From Euryarchaeota archaeon UBA58 (GTDB lineage: Archaea; Thermoplasmatota; Poseidoniia; Poseidoniales; Thalassarchaeaceae), in contig DAHR01000005.1 in assembly GCA_002498525.1 (NCBI GenBank), positions 1-64,000 on the forward strand: 64,000 nucleotides of DNA, given 5' to 3'. A model generated the notes under the pieces. The model was given only the letters and a program-made list of their open reading frames with translations, ran no database searches and was not told the origin of the DNA. Position numbers and translations under genes: made by a program. Shown here one piece after another: positions 16,627 through 27,412 of the stretch; positions within the stretch are counted from its first letter, which is position 1, and each line of letters begins with the position of its first letter.

Positions 16627-19600
16627 TCACTCGTCTTGCGGCCCGCAGATCGGAATCGCTCCCTGGTTGAACGGGCAGGTTTTGCAGATTTGCGCTTCCT
16701 CGGCCGGTCTTCGCTCGAACTCGGAGAGGGGTGATTCGGTCGTCAACGCCATTCTCGCCGCTGTCTGGAGGACTGTGTGAAGTTCGGATTGTGCGCTATC
16801 GAACATCTCTGCTGGGTATTCGACCAGCCTGCCTGTGACGCCTACCAGAATGGCTGGTCGGACAACCTCTCTTCGCTCATGCTGCGGCCGTTGTGATTCC
16901 ATTCTCTCGAGGGCTCGGTGGTAGAGTGCCAGTTGGAGTCGATGGTGGAGCAGCATCTCGGTTTCGGCCTTTGATGCCGGTGCTGAGCCGGTCTTGCCGA
17001 GGGTTTTGATGAGCCTTCCATTTCCGTCGAGAATCGATCTTGCTTGTTCGGTTTTGAGGTCGACTGCTCGGACCGTCGAGTTCGACTCGCTAACGCTGCA
17101 CAGGATGAGGTCGATGGAGCCATCCATGTCTACGGTCGCCGAGTCGATTCGGGCGAGTGCTTCGAGGCCGTCGGGCGTCCATCTGTTGCGCTCTAAAGTG
17201 CCGAGTTCAACCGCGTTCGAGATAGTGAATGGGTATTCGGTTCGCAGTCCTTCGACGCGGTTGCCTTCGAATTCTTCACCGCGGCTGAGGATGCCGACTG
17301 GTCCAGCCTCGATGCGCTCGAGCATGGTTCTGACGATTTCGCGTGTCGCATCTTCGTCCACGCCTTTCGGCAGAAGCTCCTCGAAAACCTCGTCGATCAG
17401 GGCTTCGTCCAGCAATCGGCTGGTCGATCGCCTCGTCCAGGTCTCAGGCAGTGGTCTGGTTGGTTCTTCGCCTGTCGGTCCAGAGTTGCCGATGCCGATT
17501 TCGAGGATGCGATGGACCATCAATCCCATTTGAGATGGGGTCGGTAGATTCGCTCCATCCTCAGCATCGCCCTCCCCTCTCTCGTCCCAATCTTCGTCTC
17601 CGAGTGGTCGCCCGTGCGAGATTGGATCTGGGCGCAGACCGCCTCGGGTCTCGAACCAGTGGCGACGGGGGCATCGATCGATGTTGGAGAGTCGATGTGG
17701 GGCGAGTTTGAGGCGAGCTCCCGAATCGGAGCGAGGTTGGACTGTGGGCAAGATCTGAGCAACGGCATGGGCTTGTAGATCGAATCGAACATGCTTCTGA
17801 AGTGGCGTGAATGGTGTCTCTGTATTTGCCTCATCGTCGATGAGACAATCCGGATGATGATAGACGGTGATTCCGGGCAGAATCGAGCCGCCGCCGAGGT
17901 GTCCTTCGATCTGCAGGGCGGCGGGGTCGAGCAAGCGGGTCTCGCCCTTGGCCGGCATCAGTTGTTCAACCGCTGCAGCATCGCCATCCTGAGACCAAGG
18001 GCTGTTGGCTTCACCGCGTCGCCAAGATCCTTGTCGCAGCGATTCGGCCCACATCTGGCCGAGTTGGATTTTTGTCGGCGTGTAGCCCCAAGGCAATTCG
18101 AGACCACCGTCCTCACTCCACTTCGTCTTCGGCGGCGAGCCGACGATGATCAGGTGGTCTTTGGCTCGGGTCGCTGCAACGTACAGAAGTCGGCGAGCCT
18201 CAGCATCCTTGCGCGCCATGTGGATGCGACGGGTATGCCGCCACATGGCGGAGAGTGGCGTATCGAGGCCGGCCCACGGCGCTGGGTGGCTGGCGAAGAA
18301 TTCGGGACTGACGATGAGCCGTTGATTGTCTTCGATAGTCATCGATACCTGTTTGTCGGAAAACAGGTCGGCGATGATTACCACCTTGGATTGCAGTCCC
18401 TTCGCTCCGTGAATCGTCATCACTCGGACCGCCTCGCAAGGCGGGACTGTCTTGGCTTCCAGAGCCCGCCCCTTCTGTTCGCGCAGGTCTCTGATGCGGT
18501 CGGCGATGACGATTGGGTCGCCGCCGACCTCTGCTGCCAATTGGCGCACCACATCGACGAACTGCTCGACATCCTGAGCTGAGACATGGTCGTGGTGAGC
18601 TGTCAGAAGATCCGACTGATCGATGGTCTCTTCGAGGATTTCGATTAGTCGGTCGGCGGCGGCTAGCTGAATCCACCGAGCGACCAGATTCGCCTGTCTC
18701 TGACTCGTTGTATAGCGGCTCAACCGAGTCAGGAGGTCATCTTCATCGTCAGCCGAAAGGTAGCGTTGCAACTCGTCATCATTCATGCCGATGAGCGATG
18801 AGCGCGCGACCCATGCAGCCGCGTGGCGTGAGCGCGGTCGCGCAATCAATTGCAGCAAGCCATCCAATTCAGCAGCGGCAGGCCGACGCAGCAATCCGCC
18901 TTCCCTGTCGGCCTGCGCTGGGATACCAAGATCGTGCAGATGGCGAATCATCGTGTCGCGCAGGTTCCCCCTGCTCGCCATCAGAATCATGATGTCGCCA
19001 TATTCGACCTTCTCAACGGTCTGAATCACTCGCCATTCTCCATTAGCCCCACGCACGCGAGTAGACGTACCATCGTGCAAAGCCCTGATGCGCATCGCGA
19101 TCATCATCGCTTGGCGCTCGGCAGAATCGGGCTTGCCCGGTCCAAATGGATCGAGATAGGTAATCAGTTCTCGCGGCGGGTTGCTCTCCCCGCCGTCTCG
19201 AACTGGGCAGATCCACTCGAGAGTTCCCGAGTTCTTCTGCTTCGAAGGTTGCGGAATCAATTGTTGCGCCTCGGCGTAGTAGTCGGCGTCGGAGAAGAAG
19301 CGGTGTCGCTCATCGAAGACGTCTTCCCACCACTCGTTCATGACCCTCAGCAAACCACCTTGAGTGCGATAATTGATGCGCAGCGAAATCAATCCTTGAG
19401 TTCGCGCCGTCACCTCATCGGCGTCCAGAATCACGGTGCCGTCGTTCGAATCGAAGGGAATCCAATCAGTGATATTTCGAGCCCGAGCGTCGGTCAATTC
19501 GGAGCCTCTGAGGATTTGGAGGAGGTGTGAATATCGCGGGTCTCTGCTCGCATCTTGGCGTCGAAGTTCGGGCGCGCGAGTCAGTACTGGAATGTTCTGG

Positions 19601-21576
19601 AATTCGGCTTCGTTGATTCTCCGGAGGCGGTTGGCGTAGAGTCGGAATCCGGCTACTTCGGCCTGGCGGAAGGCGTAGATCGACTGCTTCATATCGCCCA
19701 CATAGCAGATCGTCGGTTGCCAATCCGTGTCCGGTTCCTCGACCTCGTCGGTCCTGATTTCACGTGGCCCCCAAAGCCTCGAGAGCAGTCTCCACTGCAA
19801 TGGTGAGTTGTCCTGTGCTTCGTCGATGATGAAGGCTCGATAGCGCCGGCGAATCTGTTTGAGCAAGGCTAGCCGGCGTTCGAGATCCGCACGGATCTCG
19901 CCAAGAACATCTGCCGATTCTGCCGCGCTGAGTGGGTTGGCTTCGAGCGCTTCGAGTGCCCTGAATGCTCGATGGATGTGATCGTCGCGCCAGGCTTCAT
20001 CGGGGATTGAATCAAGCGCGTCGATAATCCTGCGAGGGTAAAAAGTGCGACAGATATCGGGGCATTTCGCGAGCAGCAAGTCGCCTGCCAGTCGGGTGAT
20101 GTCGTCGAATTCATGGACTTCCTCGCGCTCTTTGAGCATCTTGACGATGCCTATGAGGCCGTGTAGAACGATTCTGAGATCGTCGAGGTTTCGGGCTTCA
20201 GCAGTAAGCGTGAAACCCGAGGTCGCCGCTCTCAAACCACCATTGAGTCGCTCTGGAAGAGGTTCGGGAAGGTGACGCAGCAACGAGGCGTGGTCGGGCG
20301 GTGCGTGGGCTCCAGGGGTGGCTTCGAGAATCATCGCCAGTTGGGTGTGGTGCAGGACTCTCTGACCCAATGGAGAAGCCAGAAGATCCTTGACGGCGTT
20401 CGTGCAAATGTGGATCTGGTCTCGAACTGCAATCTTCGTAGCATTCGGTTTGATGGTGGACCAAGGCTCGATTCCTGCTGGCCACTGCTGATCGTTGGGT
20501 AATTTGTGGCTGGGGAAGATGGACGGGTCTGGCTTCAACAATTTGCTGCTGACCGTGCACATCAGGACTTGACCGGCCCAGACCAGTCGTTCCCAATCGT
20601 CGGCCGGTCGGCCATCATCTGCGAGTTCTACGAGGCTCGCCATTCGCGTCTCGGGAGCCCATCCCGTCGCTGCGAAATGGCTGATGTGATTGCGTATCAC
20701 CTCGCAATAATCGGAAATCGAGTTACCGAGTCGGCCGGTGAATTCGTCGATATCTTGGCTACGGATCGACTCCATCAACCGCGCCCGCAGCAGCTCAGGA
20801 TCGACTCTGTTCGTGGCGTTGAGAAGACCTCGCTCGCCCTCGCCGATGAATATTGAATTGTCGATCAGATTACCTAACATTCTAGCCGATTTCTTACGGC
20901 CCGCGAAGTGGCGGGCGATTCTGTCGCGGGCTGCCAAGACCGCTTCGACATCATCGGCTGGGACTCCCGCATCGACTGCATCACCGAGGAGGTTGGCCGC
21001 TCTGGGCAGCCTCCAAAGGGTGTTGATGCCCGCCTCGATGATGCGGATGCGGCCAGCCTCGGTGACCACATCATGGCCCAGAGTATCGCCGAGCAGGCTG
21101 CGATAAGGTGTCACGAGTTGATTGAAGAATGAGTCGATGGTCCCGATCGGTGCATCCTCCAGGAGCATCAGGAGTTGTTCCGGGAATCCCTCATGACGGA
21201 TGCGGGGATCGCTCTGGTCATCCTTGTCGCTTGAGTAAGAGCCGGGGCGCAGTTGAGCGATTCGGTGTCGCAGCCTGTCACGCATCTCATCGGCTGCGAG
21301 GTTGGTGAAAGTCAGCAGGACGACCTCTCCAGGCAGCAATCCTCCCCAGTCGTTGAGGTCGATTCGCTCAGACATCGGAGAGACAAGCAAGCCGCCTTGC
21401 AGGCGGCCGGGACGTTCTGGACGCGGGAGGATGCGGGTCGCGCGTTGATCCTCGGTCAGATAATGCTCGATGACGCGCTCGACGATGGTGCTGGTCTTGC
21501 CCGTCCCAGCCCCAGCATCGATGGCGATGTGAGAGTCGAGATTGAGCGCCAATCTCTGGGCGGTGTTCAAAGTCAT
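16627..21576 (-). CDS. addA: AddA-like UvrD/Rep helicase-nuclease
   Basis: Very large (1649 residues) superfamily 1A helicase joined to a RecB-type nuclease, resembling bacterial AddA/RecB, which resects double-strand breaks. Helicase motifs run in order: Walker A DAGAGTGKTS (about 17-26), LLTFTNLAADEM, DEAQD (about 580), GDMKQSIYAFR, RINYRTQGG, MTIHGAKGLQ and LLYVAATRAKDHL. The nuclease part has GSIDLIL and VDLKTEQ (about 1504), the PD-(D/E)xK core. Four cysteines, one at DRCPRRHW (about 1304) and three in CKTCPFNQGAIPIC near the end, look like an Fe-S cluster, which I do not expect in bacterial AddA. Starts in an ATGA overlap with addB, so the two proteins should be made together. Confidence 0.88.
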   Translation of the reverse strand: MTLNTAQRLALNLDSHIAIDAGAGTGKTSTIVERVIEHYLTEDQRATRILPRPERPGRLQGGLLVSPMSERIDLNDWGGLLPGEVVLLTFTNLAADEMRDRLRHRIAQLRPGSYSSDKDDQSDPRIRHEGFPEQLLMLLEDAPIGTIDSFFNQLVTPYRSLLGDTLGHDVVTEAGRIRIIEAGINTLWRLPRAANLLGDAVDAGVPADDVEAVLAARDRIARHFAGRKKSARMLGNLIDNSIFIGEGERGLLNATNRVDPELLRARLMESIRSQDIDEFTGRLGNSISDYCEVIRNHISHFAATGWAPETRMASLVELADDGRPADDWERLVWAGQVLMCTVSSKLLKPDPSIFPSHKLPNDQQWPAGIEPWSTIKPNATKIAVRDQIHICTNAVKDLLASPLGQRVLHHTQLAMILEATPGAHAPPDHASLLRHLPEPLPERLNGGLRAATSGFTLTAEARNLDDLRIVLHGLIGIVKMLKEREEVHEFDDITRLAGDLLLAKCPDICRTFYPRRIIDALDSIPDEAWRDDHIHRAFRALEALEANPLSAAESADVLGEIRADLERRLALLKQIRRRYRAFIIDEAQDNSPLQWRLLSRLWGPREIRTDEVEEPDTDWQPTICYVGDMKQSIYAFRQAEVAGFRLYANRLRRINEAEFQNIPVLTRAPELRRQDASRDPRYSHLLQILRGSELTDARARNITDWIPFDSNDGTVILDADEVTARTQGLISLRINYRTQGGLLRVMNEWWEDVFDERHRFFSDADYYAEAQQLIPQPSKQKNSGTLEWICPVRDGGESNPPRELITYLDPFGPGKPDSAERQAMMIAMRIRALHDGTSTRVRGANGEWRVIQTVEKVEYGDIMILMASRGNLRDTMIRHLHDLGIPAQADREGGLLRRPAAAELDGLLQLIARPRSRHAAAWVARSSLIGMNDDELQRYLSADDEDDLLTRLSRYTTSQRQANLVARWIQLAAADRLIEILEETIDQSDLLTAHHDHVSAQDVEQFVDVVRQLAAEVGGDPIVIADRIRDLREQKGRALEAKTVPPCEAVRVMTIHGAKGLQSKVVIIADLFSDKQVSMTIEDNQRLIVSPEFFASHPAPWAGLDTPLSAMWRHTRRIHMARKDAEARRLLYVAATRAKDHLIIVGSPPKTKWSEDGGLELPWGYTPTKIQLGQMWAESLRQGSWRRGEANSPWSQDGDAAAVEQLMPAKGETRLLDPAALQIEGHLGGGSILPGITVYHHPDCLIDDEANTETPFTPLQKHVRFDLQAHAVAQILPTVQPRSDSGARLKLAPHRLSNIDRCPRRHWFETRGGLRPDPISHGRPLGDEDWDERGEGDAEDGANLPTPSQMGLMVHRILEIGIGNSGPTGEEPTRPLPETWTRRSTSRLLDEALIDEVFEELLPKGVDEDATREIVRTMLERIEAGPVGILSRGEEFEGNRVEGLRTEYPFTISNAVELGTLERNRWTPDGLEALARIDSATVDMDGSIDLILCSVSESNSTVRAVDLKTEQARSILDGNGRLIKTLGKTGSAPASKAETEMLLHHRLQLALYHRALERMESQRPQHERREVVRPAILVGVTGRLVEYPAEMFDSAQSELHTVLQTAARMALTTESPLSEFERRPAEEAQICKTCPFNQGAIPICGPQDE

Positions 21577-24500
21577 CTCGGATCACCTCGAATCGCCACG
21601 GGACAGATCGACGCGACTCGGCAATACATGCAGGCCTCCTGACTCGGAGTCGCGTGGACACGGCCGGCGGCCGCGCCGGCAGCGGCGCCGAGTGCGACCG
21701 AGAGCCGCTGCGCCAACCAAGCCCGGAAAGCATCGCTCTCCGGATTCGGTCCTTCGTCGGGGAAGCGGTGGAGCTTCTTGGTCAGGTCAGTCTGCGTTCC
21801 GAACGGCGGGCGCGAAGCCAAAGCTGGAATGTGGCTGGAGACTTCGACCCAGTGTTCGGTGTCATGGCCCATCACGCTGATGCCCGCGCCAACGACTAGG
21901 TCTCCGGGGTGGGCGACTTCCCATGCGCGGGCGTAGAGAGCGAGTTGGACCTCTTCGAGCAAGCCCAGTGCATGGCGTTTCTTCGCCTCTATCGACTCGG
22001 TCGTCTTGAGGTCGCGAATGATTACGAGTCGACGTGGTTTCCAATCCGTGCCGAAGATGCGAATCGGGGCGACGCTGGCAGAACCAGCGTCGTCGACCCA
22101 GACCTCTCTGCCGATGTCGAATGAAAGCAGGTCGACACGGTCAATCATCCCACGCAGGCGGATCGAAGGCAATTGCTCGCCTGCTGGACTGGTCAGAAGC
22201 GCAGCTAGGCTGATTTCGATGCCACGTTCGTCATGAGACATCGCCTCCCATTCGTAAGCGATCGGCATCGAGCCGCGAACCTCCGCCTCAGCGCTGACAA
22301 TCGTGCCGATCCGACCACTTGGTGGGGTGGGTCGAGGGTTGGCGAGCCAGTCCCTCCAATCGCGCCGGTCGAAGCCGGTCAGCATTCGCAGGCGGTTCGT
22401 CGAAACTGCGTCTGTGCGCTCAAGCCAAGGCGCGAGCCTGTCTAATTCTTCTAGTGCGATCTGGAATAATTCAGCATCCCTGAGTTCAGAATCGGCGATG
22501 TTGAGCGGCTGATTTTGAGCCAGAACCTCGCCGATGTCGCGCTCGATTCCTTCCTCCATTCCAAGCACTCTACGTAATAATTGGTGGTGGACTTCGTGGA
22601 GTAATTCGCCGTGCGTGCGGGCGTCGAGATCCTCTTGCTGCTTCTCTTCTTCCTCGGTTCTGAGTTCTTTTGAAAGCCAGCCTTTCCGTGGGCATGATAG
22701 CCAATCCTTCAACCGACTCGCCGACCATTTCGGTACAACTTGACCGGCTCCCTCGCCGTGTCCATGTCTGTTATCGAAGGCTTGCGAGCCCGTCTCCTGT
22801 GGCAGCATGGGACGCGGGTCGATCGTGGCAGGGCCACCGATGACTGGCCAGCGGTCTGCGGCTCGAGGGCTGACTTTGGTGCCGGGTGGTTTGCGCAGCA
22901 GATCGTTGCTTCCAATCCCCCAGACGAAGGGGCGATTATCTTCGGGGAGGTAACCTTGAGGGCCCAATTCCTTCGGTTCTCTGCGCTCTCGGTCTCGTTG
23001 CAGAGCAATATCGAGAGGAATCGAGACCGCTCGTGGATTCAGTGGGCTTCTCGACGACGGTTGCATGCCATCGAGATTCTCTCCGTCGACACGACGTTGA
23101 TGGCGTGGGCTCGCGGATGTTTCGGGTCTTGTGGGGAGCTGTTCGGCGGCATCCTCGGGGTCGTTGAGTTTGGCCCATTCACGAATCGGTGCAGCGGCTG
23201 GTGAGGCATCGTCGAGGCTGGGGTCGAGGATGATGACTTCCTCTCTCGCGGCTGCGAGCAGGTGGGACAGATGGTGGCGAGCCTGTCTGATGGGTGAATC
23301 TGGTCTCTGGATATCGAGTGTGTGGCGCTCTTCATCGCCCAGGAAGGCGATCTTCGGGACTCGCAAGTCCCAAGAACTGCTCGAGAGATTGCAGAGGATG
23401 ATCAGATCGGCAGTGCAGCCTAATGCATCTGAGGGAGTTAGCAGTCTGATTCGACCACTGGTAATTCCGCCGCCTGCTGGAACTGGAGTTGTGCGCAGGA
23501 GGCTGGACAATTCTTCGACCCAATCCACCCCGCCCGCTGGACTCGATTGACCGAGGCTCTCCTGCATCCTGCGCAGGCGATGGTGGGCGTCCACGAGGCT
23601 CTGGACGACGGCGGCGGAGAGGGATTCGGAGCCGCTCGAGCCGCGCATGCTGACTGCGAGATCGACGCGTGACAGCGTTGCAGTCAGCCATTCATCACCA
23701 CTTGCAGCGGTCGTGGGCAGCGGCAGGGCTTGGCGGCTGTGACAGCCGATCCACATCTCGGGCTCGCCCAGCGCGACTCTGTCGTGTTCTGCCAGAAGAG
23801 CTTCATTGGTCTTCGCGAGGCAGAGCAACCACCATTGGGTGCTCTCCTTGGCGAGAGCACTGCGCTCATCGGTGGTCTCGCGAGCGAGAGTTTCCATCCA
23901 GCGTCGAAGCGAGCCAGGGCCGCCCAGAACATGCTCGCTTCGAGCCATCTCGGTCATCAGATCAGCGTTTGCGCTCGGCCTGATTCGGGCCTCTGTCGGA
24001 TGGTCCGCGGGGGCTTCGAAGAGTGTGATTGAGCCTTGCAGCGCCAAGGCTCGGAGTGATTCGAGGGCGAAGCAATTCGGCCCATGACAGATCTCTGAAC
24101 TCGCGGCCAGCCAATGTCCGAGCGGCTTGCCCGATGCCATCGTCTCAACGCTCGCGATTAGGATTCCATAATCGGCAAGACCGCGCTGCCAGCGCGAACG
24201 ATTCTCCTCCAGAGATGGATCGATGATGATTACCTCGACATCTGGATTCTCGCGCAATCGGCAGGCCAGCGCGTCCAGCGCGAAGGGCATCGAATGCTCC
24301 TCGCGCTGAACCATGAGGCGAGTCACATGGCTCGATTCGGGCTCTGCACCTCTGGCCAGCGGTTCGTGCTCAGGCAACCATTCCGGCACCCCGTCAGCCT
24401 TCCGAACAGGCTGTTCATCGAGGAGCAGCAAACCGTGCTGTCCGAGCCTGAAATTACCTGGATGGACCAGTTGATGAAGCGGTCGATGGCGCGAGATCGC

Positions 24501-25172
24501 AACCAATAATTCGCGCCTTTTCGCGCCCATCACCGGTGCATGATCGAGCATGATCACGCCGCTCACATCTCGCAGACTGAACGGCGCCTCACCCCTCTTC
24601 ACCCACTCCTCCAATCGCTCGATCACCCCCGAAGTGACGAAGTCCGGATGCGTCCCTCCGAGTTCCTTCGCGAGCCGGAGCAGAATCCGCGAGAAAGCAT
24701 CGATTCCAGGTCCATCCCAATCCTTCAGGCAACCCTCACGGGCGAGCAATGCGTGCAATTGCGCCAGTGCCTCGGTCTTGTGCTCGCCCCAAGGCATCGT
24801 CGGCAGCGGATTCAGAATTGGAAATTCGAGGCGAGTGGCCGCTGCCGCGCAGGCCTCGTTCAGAACCATCTCCCAGCCACCTGAGAGCGACAGCGCACGC
24901 GGCATCCGAAGATCCGCGAGCAGCGATGTTTCCAGAGACTCGAGGGTGTGGTGCAGAGTCCTGTCGATGACCACTCCCTCGCCGGCGAGGCCGGCCAGAC
25001 ACTCACGCCTCGCCTCCTGACTGGGATGGATCACCAGAATGCGGGCGGGCCCACCCGACGTTACAGGGCGGAAGTCCCTGCATTGGCGTATCAGGTGCTT
25101 GCGCAACCACTCTGGCAAGGCCCCGGCGAAGACCTCCTCATTTGTGATACACAAGACAGATTCCAGAACCAT
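21573..25172 (-). CDS. addB: AddB-like Fe-S nuclease/helicase-fold subunit
   Basis: Partner of the adjacent AddA. The long N-terminal part resembles the inactive helicase-fold region of AddB, without a clear Walker A. The C-terminal part is a RecB-family nuclease: WSASRLKDWLSCPRKGW (first Fe-S Cys, about 827), GMIDRVDLLSFD, IRDLKTTES (Asp-x-Lys, about 1054), and terminal CMYCRVASIC, C-x2-C-x5-C as in known AddB clusters. Start uncertain: a TTG at 25244 overlaps the upstream stop, but ATG 25172 gives a more natural N-terminus and an AT-rich TTTTATT lies between, possibly a TATA box. Ends in ATGA overlap with addA. Confidence 0.85.
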   Translation of the reverse strand: MVLESVLCITNEEVFAGALPEWLRKHLIRQCRDFRPVTSGGPARILVIHPSQEARRECLAGLAGEGVVIDRTLHHTLESLETSLLADLRMPRALSLSGGWEMVLNEACAAAATRLEFPILNPLPTMPWGEHKTEALAQLHALLAREGCLKDWDGPGIDAFSRILLRLAKELGGTHPDFVTSGVIERLEEWVKRGEAPFSLRDVSGVIMLDHAPVMGAKRRELLVAISRHRPLHQLVHPGNFRLGQHGLLLLDEQPVRKADGVPEWLPEHEPLARGAEPESSHVTRLMVQREEHSMPFALDALACRLRENPDVEVIIIDPSLEENRSRWQRGLADYGILIASVETMASGKPLGHWLAASSEICHGPNCFALESLRALALQGSITLFEAPADHPTEARIRPSANADLMTEMARSEHVLGGPGSLRRWMETLARETTDERSALAKESTQWWLLCLAKTNEALLAEHDRVALGEPEMWIGCHSRQALPLPTTAASGDEWLTATLSRVDLAVSMRGSSGSESLSAAVVQSLVDAHHRLRRMQESLGQSSPAGGVDWVEELSSLLRTTPVPAGGGITSGRIRLLTPSDALGCTADLIILCNLSSSSWDLRVPKIAFLGDEERHTLDIQRPDSPIRQARHHLSHLLAAAREEVIILDPSLDDASPAAAPIREWAKLNDPEDAAEQLPTRPETSASPRHQRRVDGENLDGMQPSSRSPLNPRAVSIPLDIALQRDRERREPKELGPQGYLPEDNRPFVWGIGSNDLLRKPPGTKVSPRAADRWPVIGGPATIDPRPMLPQETGSQAFDNRHGHGEGAGQVVPKWSASRLKDWLSCPRKGWLSKELRTEEEEKQQEDLDARTHGELLHEVHHQLLRRVLGMEEGIERDIGEVLAQNQPLNIADSELRDAELFQIALEELDRLAPWLERTDAVSTNRLRMLTGFDRRDWRDWLANPRPTPPSGRIGTIVSAEAEVRGSMPIAYEWEAMSHDERGIEISLAALLTSPAGEQLPSIRLRGMIDRVDLLSFDIGREVWVDDAGSASVAPIRIFGTDWKPRRLVIIRDLKTTESIEAKKRHALGLLEEVQLALYARAWEVAHPGDLVVGAGISVMGHDTEHWVEVSSHIPALASRPPFGTQTDLTKKLHRFPDEGPNPESDAFRAWLAQRLSVALGAAAGAAAGRVHATPSQEACMYCRVASICPVAIRGDPR

Positions 25173-25240
25173 GACCTCACCGAGCGTCAGCGATGCACCC
25201 CGGGGGTTATTGAATAAAACGCACGAATCGGGCGTCGCGC

Positions 25241-26170
25241 TCAATCTTCGCGCAGATGCCGCGCGACGGGAACTGCTGCGAGCAGTGAGAGCAGTGTCGA
25301 GAGGCCCGCTGCTGGCAGCGGATTCGGGTTTCGGGCCTCATCGTGGACGATTTTCCAATCGACGAGCAGAATCGCCTTCATATCGTCGCCATCCCACGCT
25401 GTTGGGACATCGACGGACAGACTTCCACTGTCACTATCGAGAGCGATCGCCTCGTGCAGAACGTGAAGATAATCCTCCAAGTTATTCGACCCCTCTGAGA
25501 AGTGAGCAGAATCCTCGACGAACATCAACCAAGCCGTCGTCTGCTGTTCGGGGCAGTCGTCAGCACAGGAGAAGACGAGATCGTCGAGCGACCAAGAGAA
25601 AGTCGCTGCTTCAGCCTCGAATGAGACGCCGAATTCAATCGCTCCTCCCACGAACCAGGCTGTGCTGCCAACAGCCATCGACCAGGTGTAATCGTCAATC
25701 AGACTCTCTCCCTTTGGACTGGAGCCGATATGCATCCGCTCGCCATCGATGATCGAAGTGGGGGCTAGGCGAGGGCCGCCACCGACCGCTGTCGAGGATT
25801 CACCATAGACCGCCTCCCAACGCTCCTCGGTGCTGTTGCTACCAAATGGATCCTCAATCTCGAAGAAGTGTCGATGATAGTGGATCTGAACAGCATCAAT
25901 GCCGCTCAGGACTTCCTCCATCGCGTGCTCTGAAGTCACACAGTTCGAGCACCAAGTCGCAGTGTAGACCTCGACGATGCTCGGCATATCGTTGTACTGC
26001 ATCGAAATCGAAGTGTCACTCGCCCCCTCGCCCAAGGCTATCGTCAGACCCCCGAAAGTCCCTGCATCGGCTTGTTTTCGGGCAACCTCCCACAGTGGCT
26101 CGCTCTCAGCACTGGCGGCTATCGGCGCGAGGAGAAGCGCAGTCAAGGCGAGCGCTAGAATGGTTCTCAT
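25241..26170 (-). CDS. Secreted thioredoxin-like protein, membrane-anchored
   Basis: A 309-residue exported protein with a signal peptide (1-21, MRTILALALTALLLAPIAASA). A thioredoxin-fold segment with the redox motif TWCSNC lies at about 71-76, followed by a cis-Pro-like RLAPTSIIDG. A C-terminal hydrophobic stretch (about 284-304) ends in basic residues (ARHLRED), like an archaeal C-terminal membrane/sorting anchor. It could reduce, isomerise or form disulfides outside the cell; the SNC spacing does not tell which. A second Cys pair (FSCADDCPEQ) may be structural. Lies upstream of addB on the same strand. Confidence 0.75.
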   Translation of the reverse strand: MRTILALALTALLLAPIAASAESEPLWEVARKQADAGTFGGLTIALGEGASDTSISMQYNDMPSIVEVYTATWCSNCVTSEHAMEEVLSGIDAVQIHYHRHFFEIEDPFGSNSTEERWEAVYGESSTAVGGGPRLAPTSIIDGERMHIGSSPKGESLIDDYTWSMAVGSTAWFVGGAIEFGVSFEAEAATFSWSLDDLVFSCADDCPEQQTTAWLMFVEDSAHFSEGSNNLEDYLHVLHEAIALDSDSGSLSVDVPTAWDGDDMKAILLVDWKIVHDEARNPNPLPAAGLSTLLSLLAAVPVARHLRED

Positions 26171-26234
26171 CGTGCTTCCGAAATCGACGCTCGGATGAAA
26201 GGTTCGGCTTCATTGCGTCGCTGCGAATCGGCTC

Positions 26235-27278
26235 TCAAACATCAGCAAAAGCTGCAATCGTGCGCTCGATATCCTCGTCCGTGATGTGGAGATGGATGAC
26301 TGCGCGGATGCTCGAATCGGTGAGGGCGAGGACATCGATGCCTTGCTCAGCCAGACTTTTGACCAAATCAGCGGCTGCCCCAGCAGCAGTATCGACGAAG
26401 ACCATGTTAGACTGAACGGCCTGCAAATCCACCGAAAAACCCTCCATAGAGTTGACGGACTTCGCCAGTTTGAGGGCTCTTGCGTGGTCGTTGGCCAAGC
26501 GCTCGACGTTGTGGTCGAGCGCGTAGAGTCCGGCAGCGGCGAGGATGCCTGCTTGCCGCATGCCGCCGCCGAGCATCTTGCGCCAGCGGTGGGCTTCATC
26601 GATCGTCGCTCGGTCAGAAATCAGCAAGGATCCAACGGGCGCGCCCAGTCCTTTGGAGAGGCAGATTGCGATGCTGTCGAAATCGCGGACCATCCTGGCC
26701 GCCTCGGTACCGGTGGCCACAACGGCGTTGAAGATGCGCGCACCATCGAGGTGAGCGCGGCAATCGTTGGCGTGGGCGATGGCGCATATCTCGTCCATCG
26801 CTGCTTGGCTGTAGAGCGAACCACCGCCCATGTTGGCGGTATTCTCGACGCAGATGAGGCTGCAGTCGGGGAAGTGCGACTGGCTGCCCTCGGCTTTGCG
26901 AATCGCAGCCTTGACGTCGGCTGGAGACATGATGCCGCGAGGTCCGTTGAGCAGAGCGATCGAGCAACCGGAGATGCCAGCGTAGCCGCCCCCTTCGTAG
27001 AGGTAGATGTGGGATTTCGAGTGGGCGATCAACTCGTCCCCCGGCTTCGTCTGAGACTTGATCGCCAGAGCATTCGCCATCGTTCCGGAGGGCACGAAAA
27101 GAGCCGCTTCCTTTCCCAACAAAGCCGCAACTCGATTCTGCAATTCGATGACGGTCGGGTCATCACCCAGCACATCGTCGCCGACCACCGCCTTCGCCAT
27201 CACTTCACGCATCGCCGGGGTCGGCTGAGTCACGGTGTCGGAGCGCAGGTCGACACGCTCACTCGGATAGTCGCGCAC
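26235..27278 (-). CDS. ltaE: Low-specificity L-threonine aldolase
   Basis: PLP-dependent fold-type I enzyme cleaving L-threonine/allo-threonine to glycine and acetaldehyde. Starts [13 protein letters not shown], the hallmark of the family, then [42 protein letters not shown], and the PLP lysine in [12 protein letters not shown]. The length of 347 residues is normal. I chose GTG 27278 because the conserved N-terminus begins eight residues later; the longer TTG-started frame to 27347 adds a basic tail with no family counterpart. Confidence in function is high, the start is moderate. Confidence 0.92.
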   Translation of the reverse strand: MRDYPSERVDLRSDTVTQPTPAMREVMAKAVVGDDVLGDDPTVIELQNRVAALLGKEAALFVPSGTMANALAIKSQTKPGDELIAHSKSHIYLYEGGGYAGISGCSIALLNGPRGIMSPADVKAAIRKAEGSQSHFPDCSLICVENTANMGGGSLYSQAAMDEICAIAHANDCRAHLDGARIFNAVVATGTEAARMVRDFDSIAICLSKGLGAPVGSLLISDRATIDEAHRWRKMLGGGMRQAGILAAAGLYALDHNVERLANDHARALKLAKSVNSMEGFSVDLQAVQSNMVFVDTAAGAAADLVKSLAEQGIDVLALTDSSIRAVIHLHITDEDIERTIAAFADV

Positions 27279-27412
27279 AGCGCACCGTGCATCCCGTTGC
27301 CTATCAAGAGCACCGACGTGAGAACCGGCGCGAAGAAAAGCCCGCAATCACGAAGAGATTCGGCTCTTGAAAGCCTCATCAAACTCAGGATTGAAAGGAA
27401 TTTCGTCGACTG

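Noticed and set aside
17791..18582. 263-codon plus-strand frame
   Set aside because: Antisense to addA helicase motifs; no recognisable protein and no ribosome-binding site.
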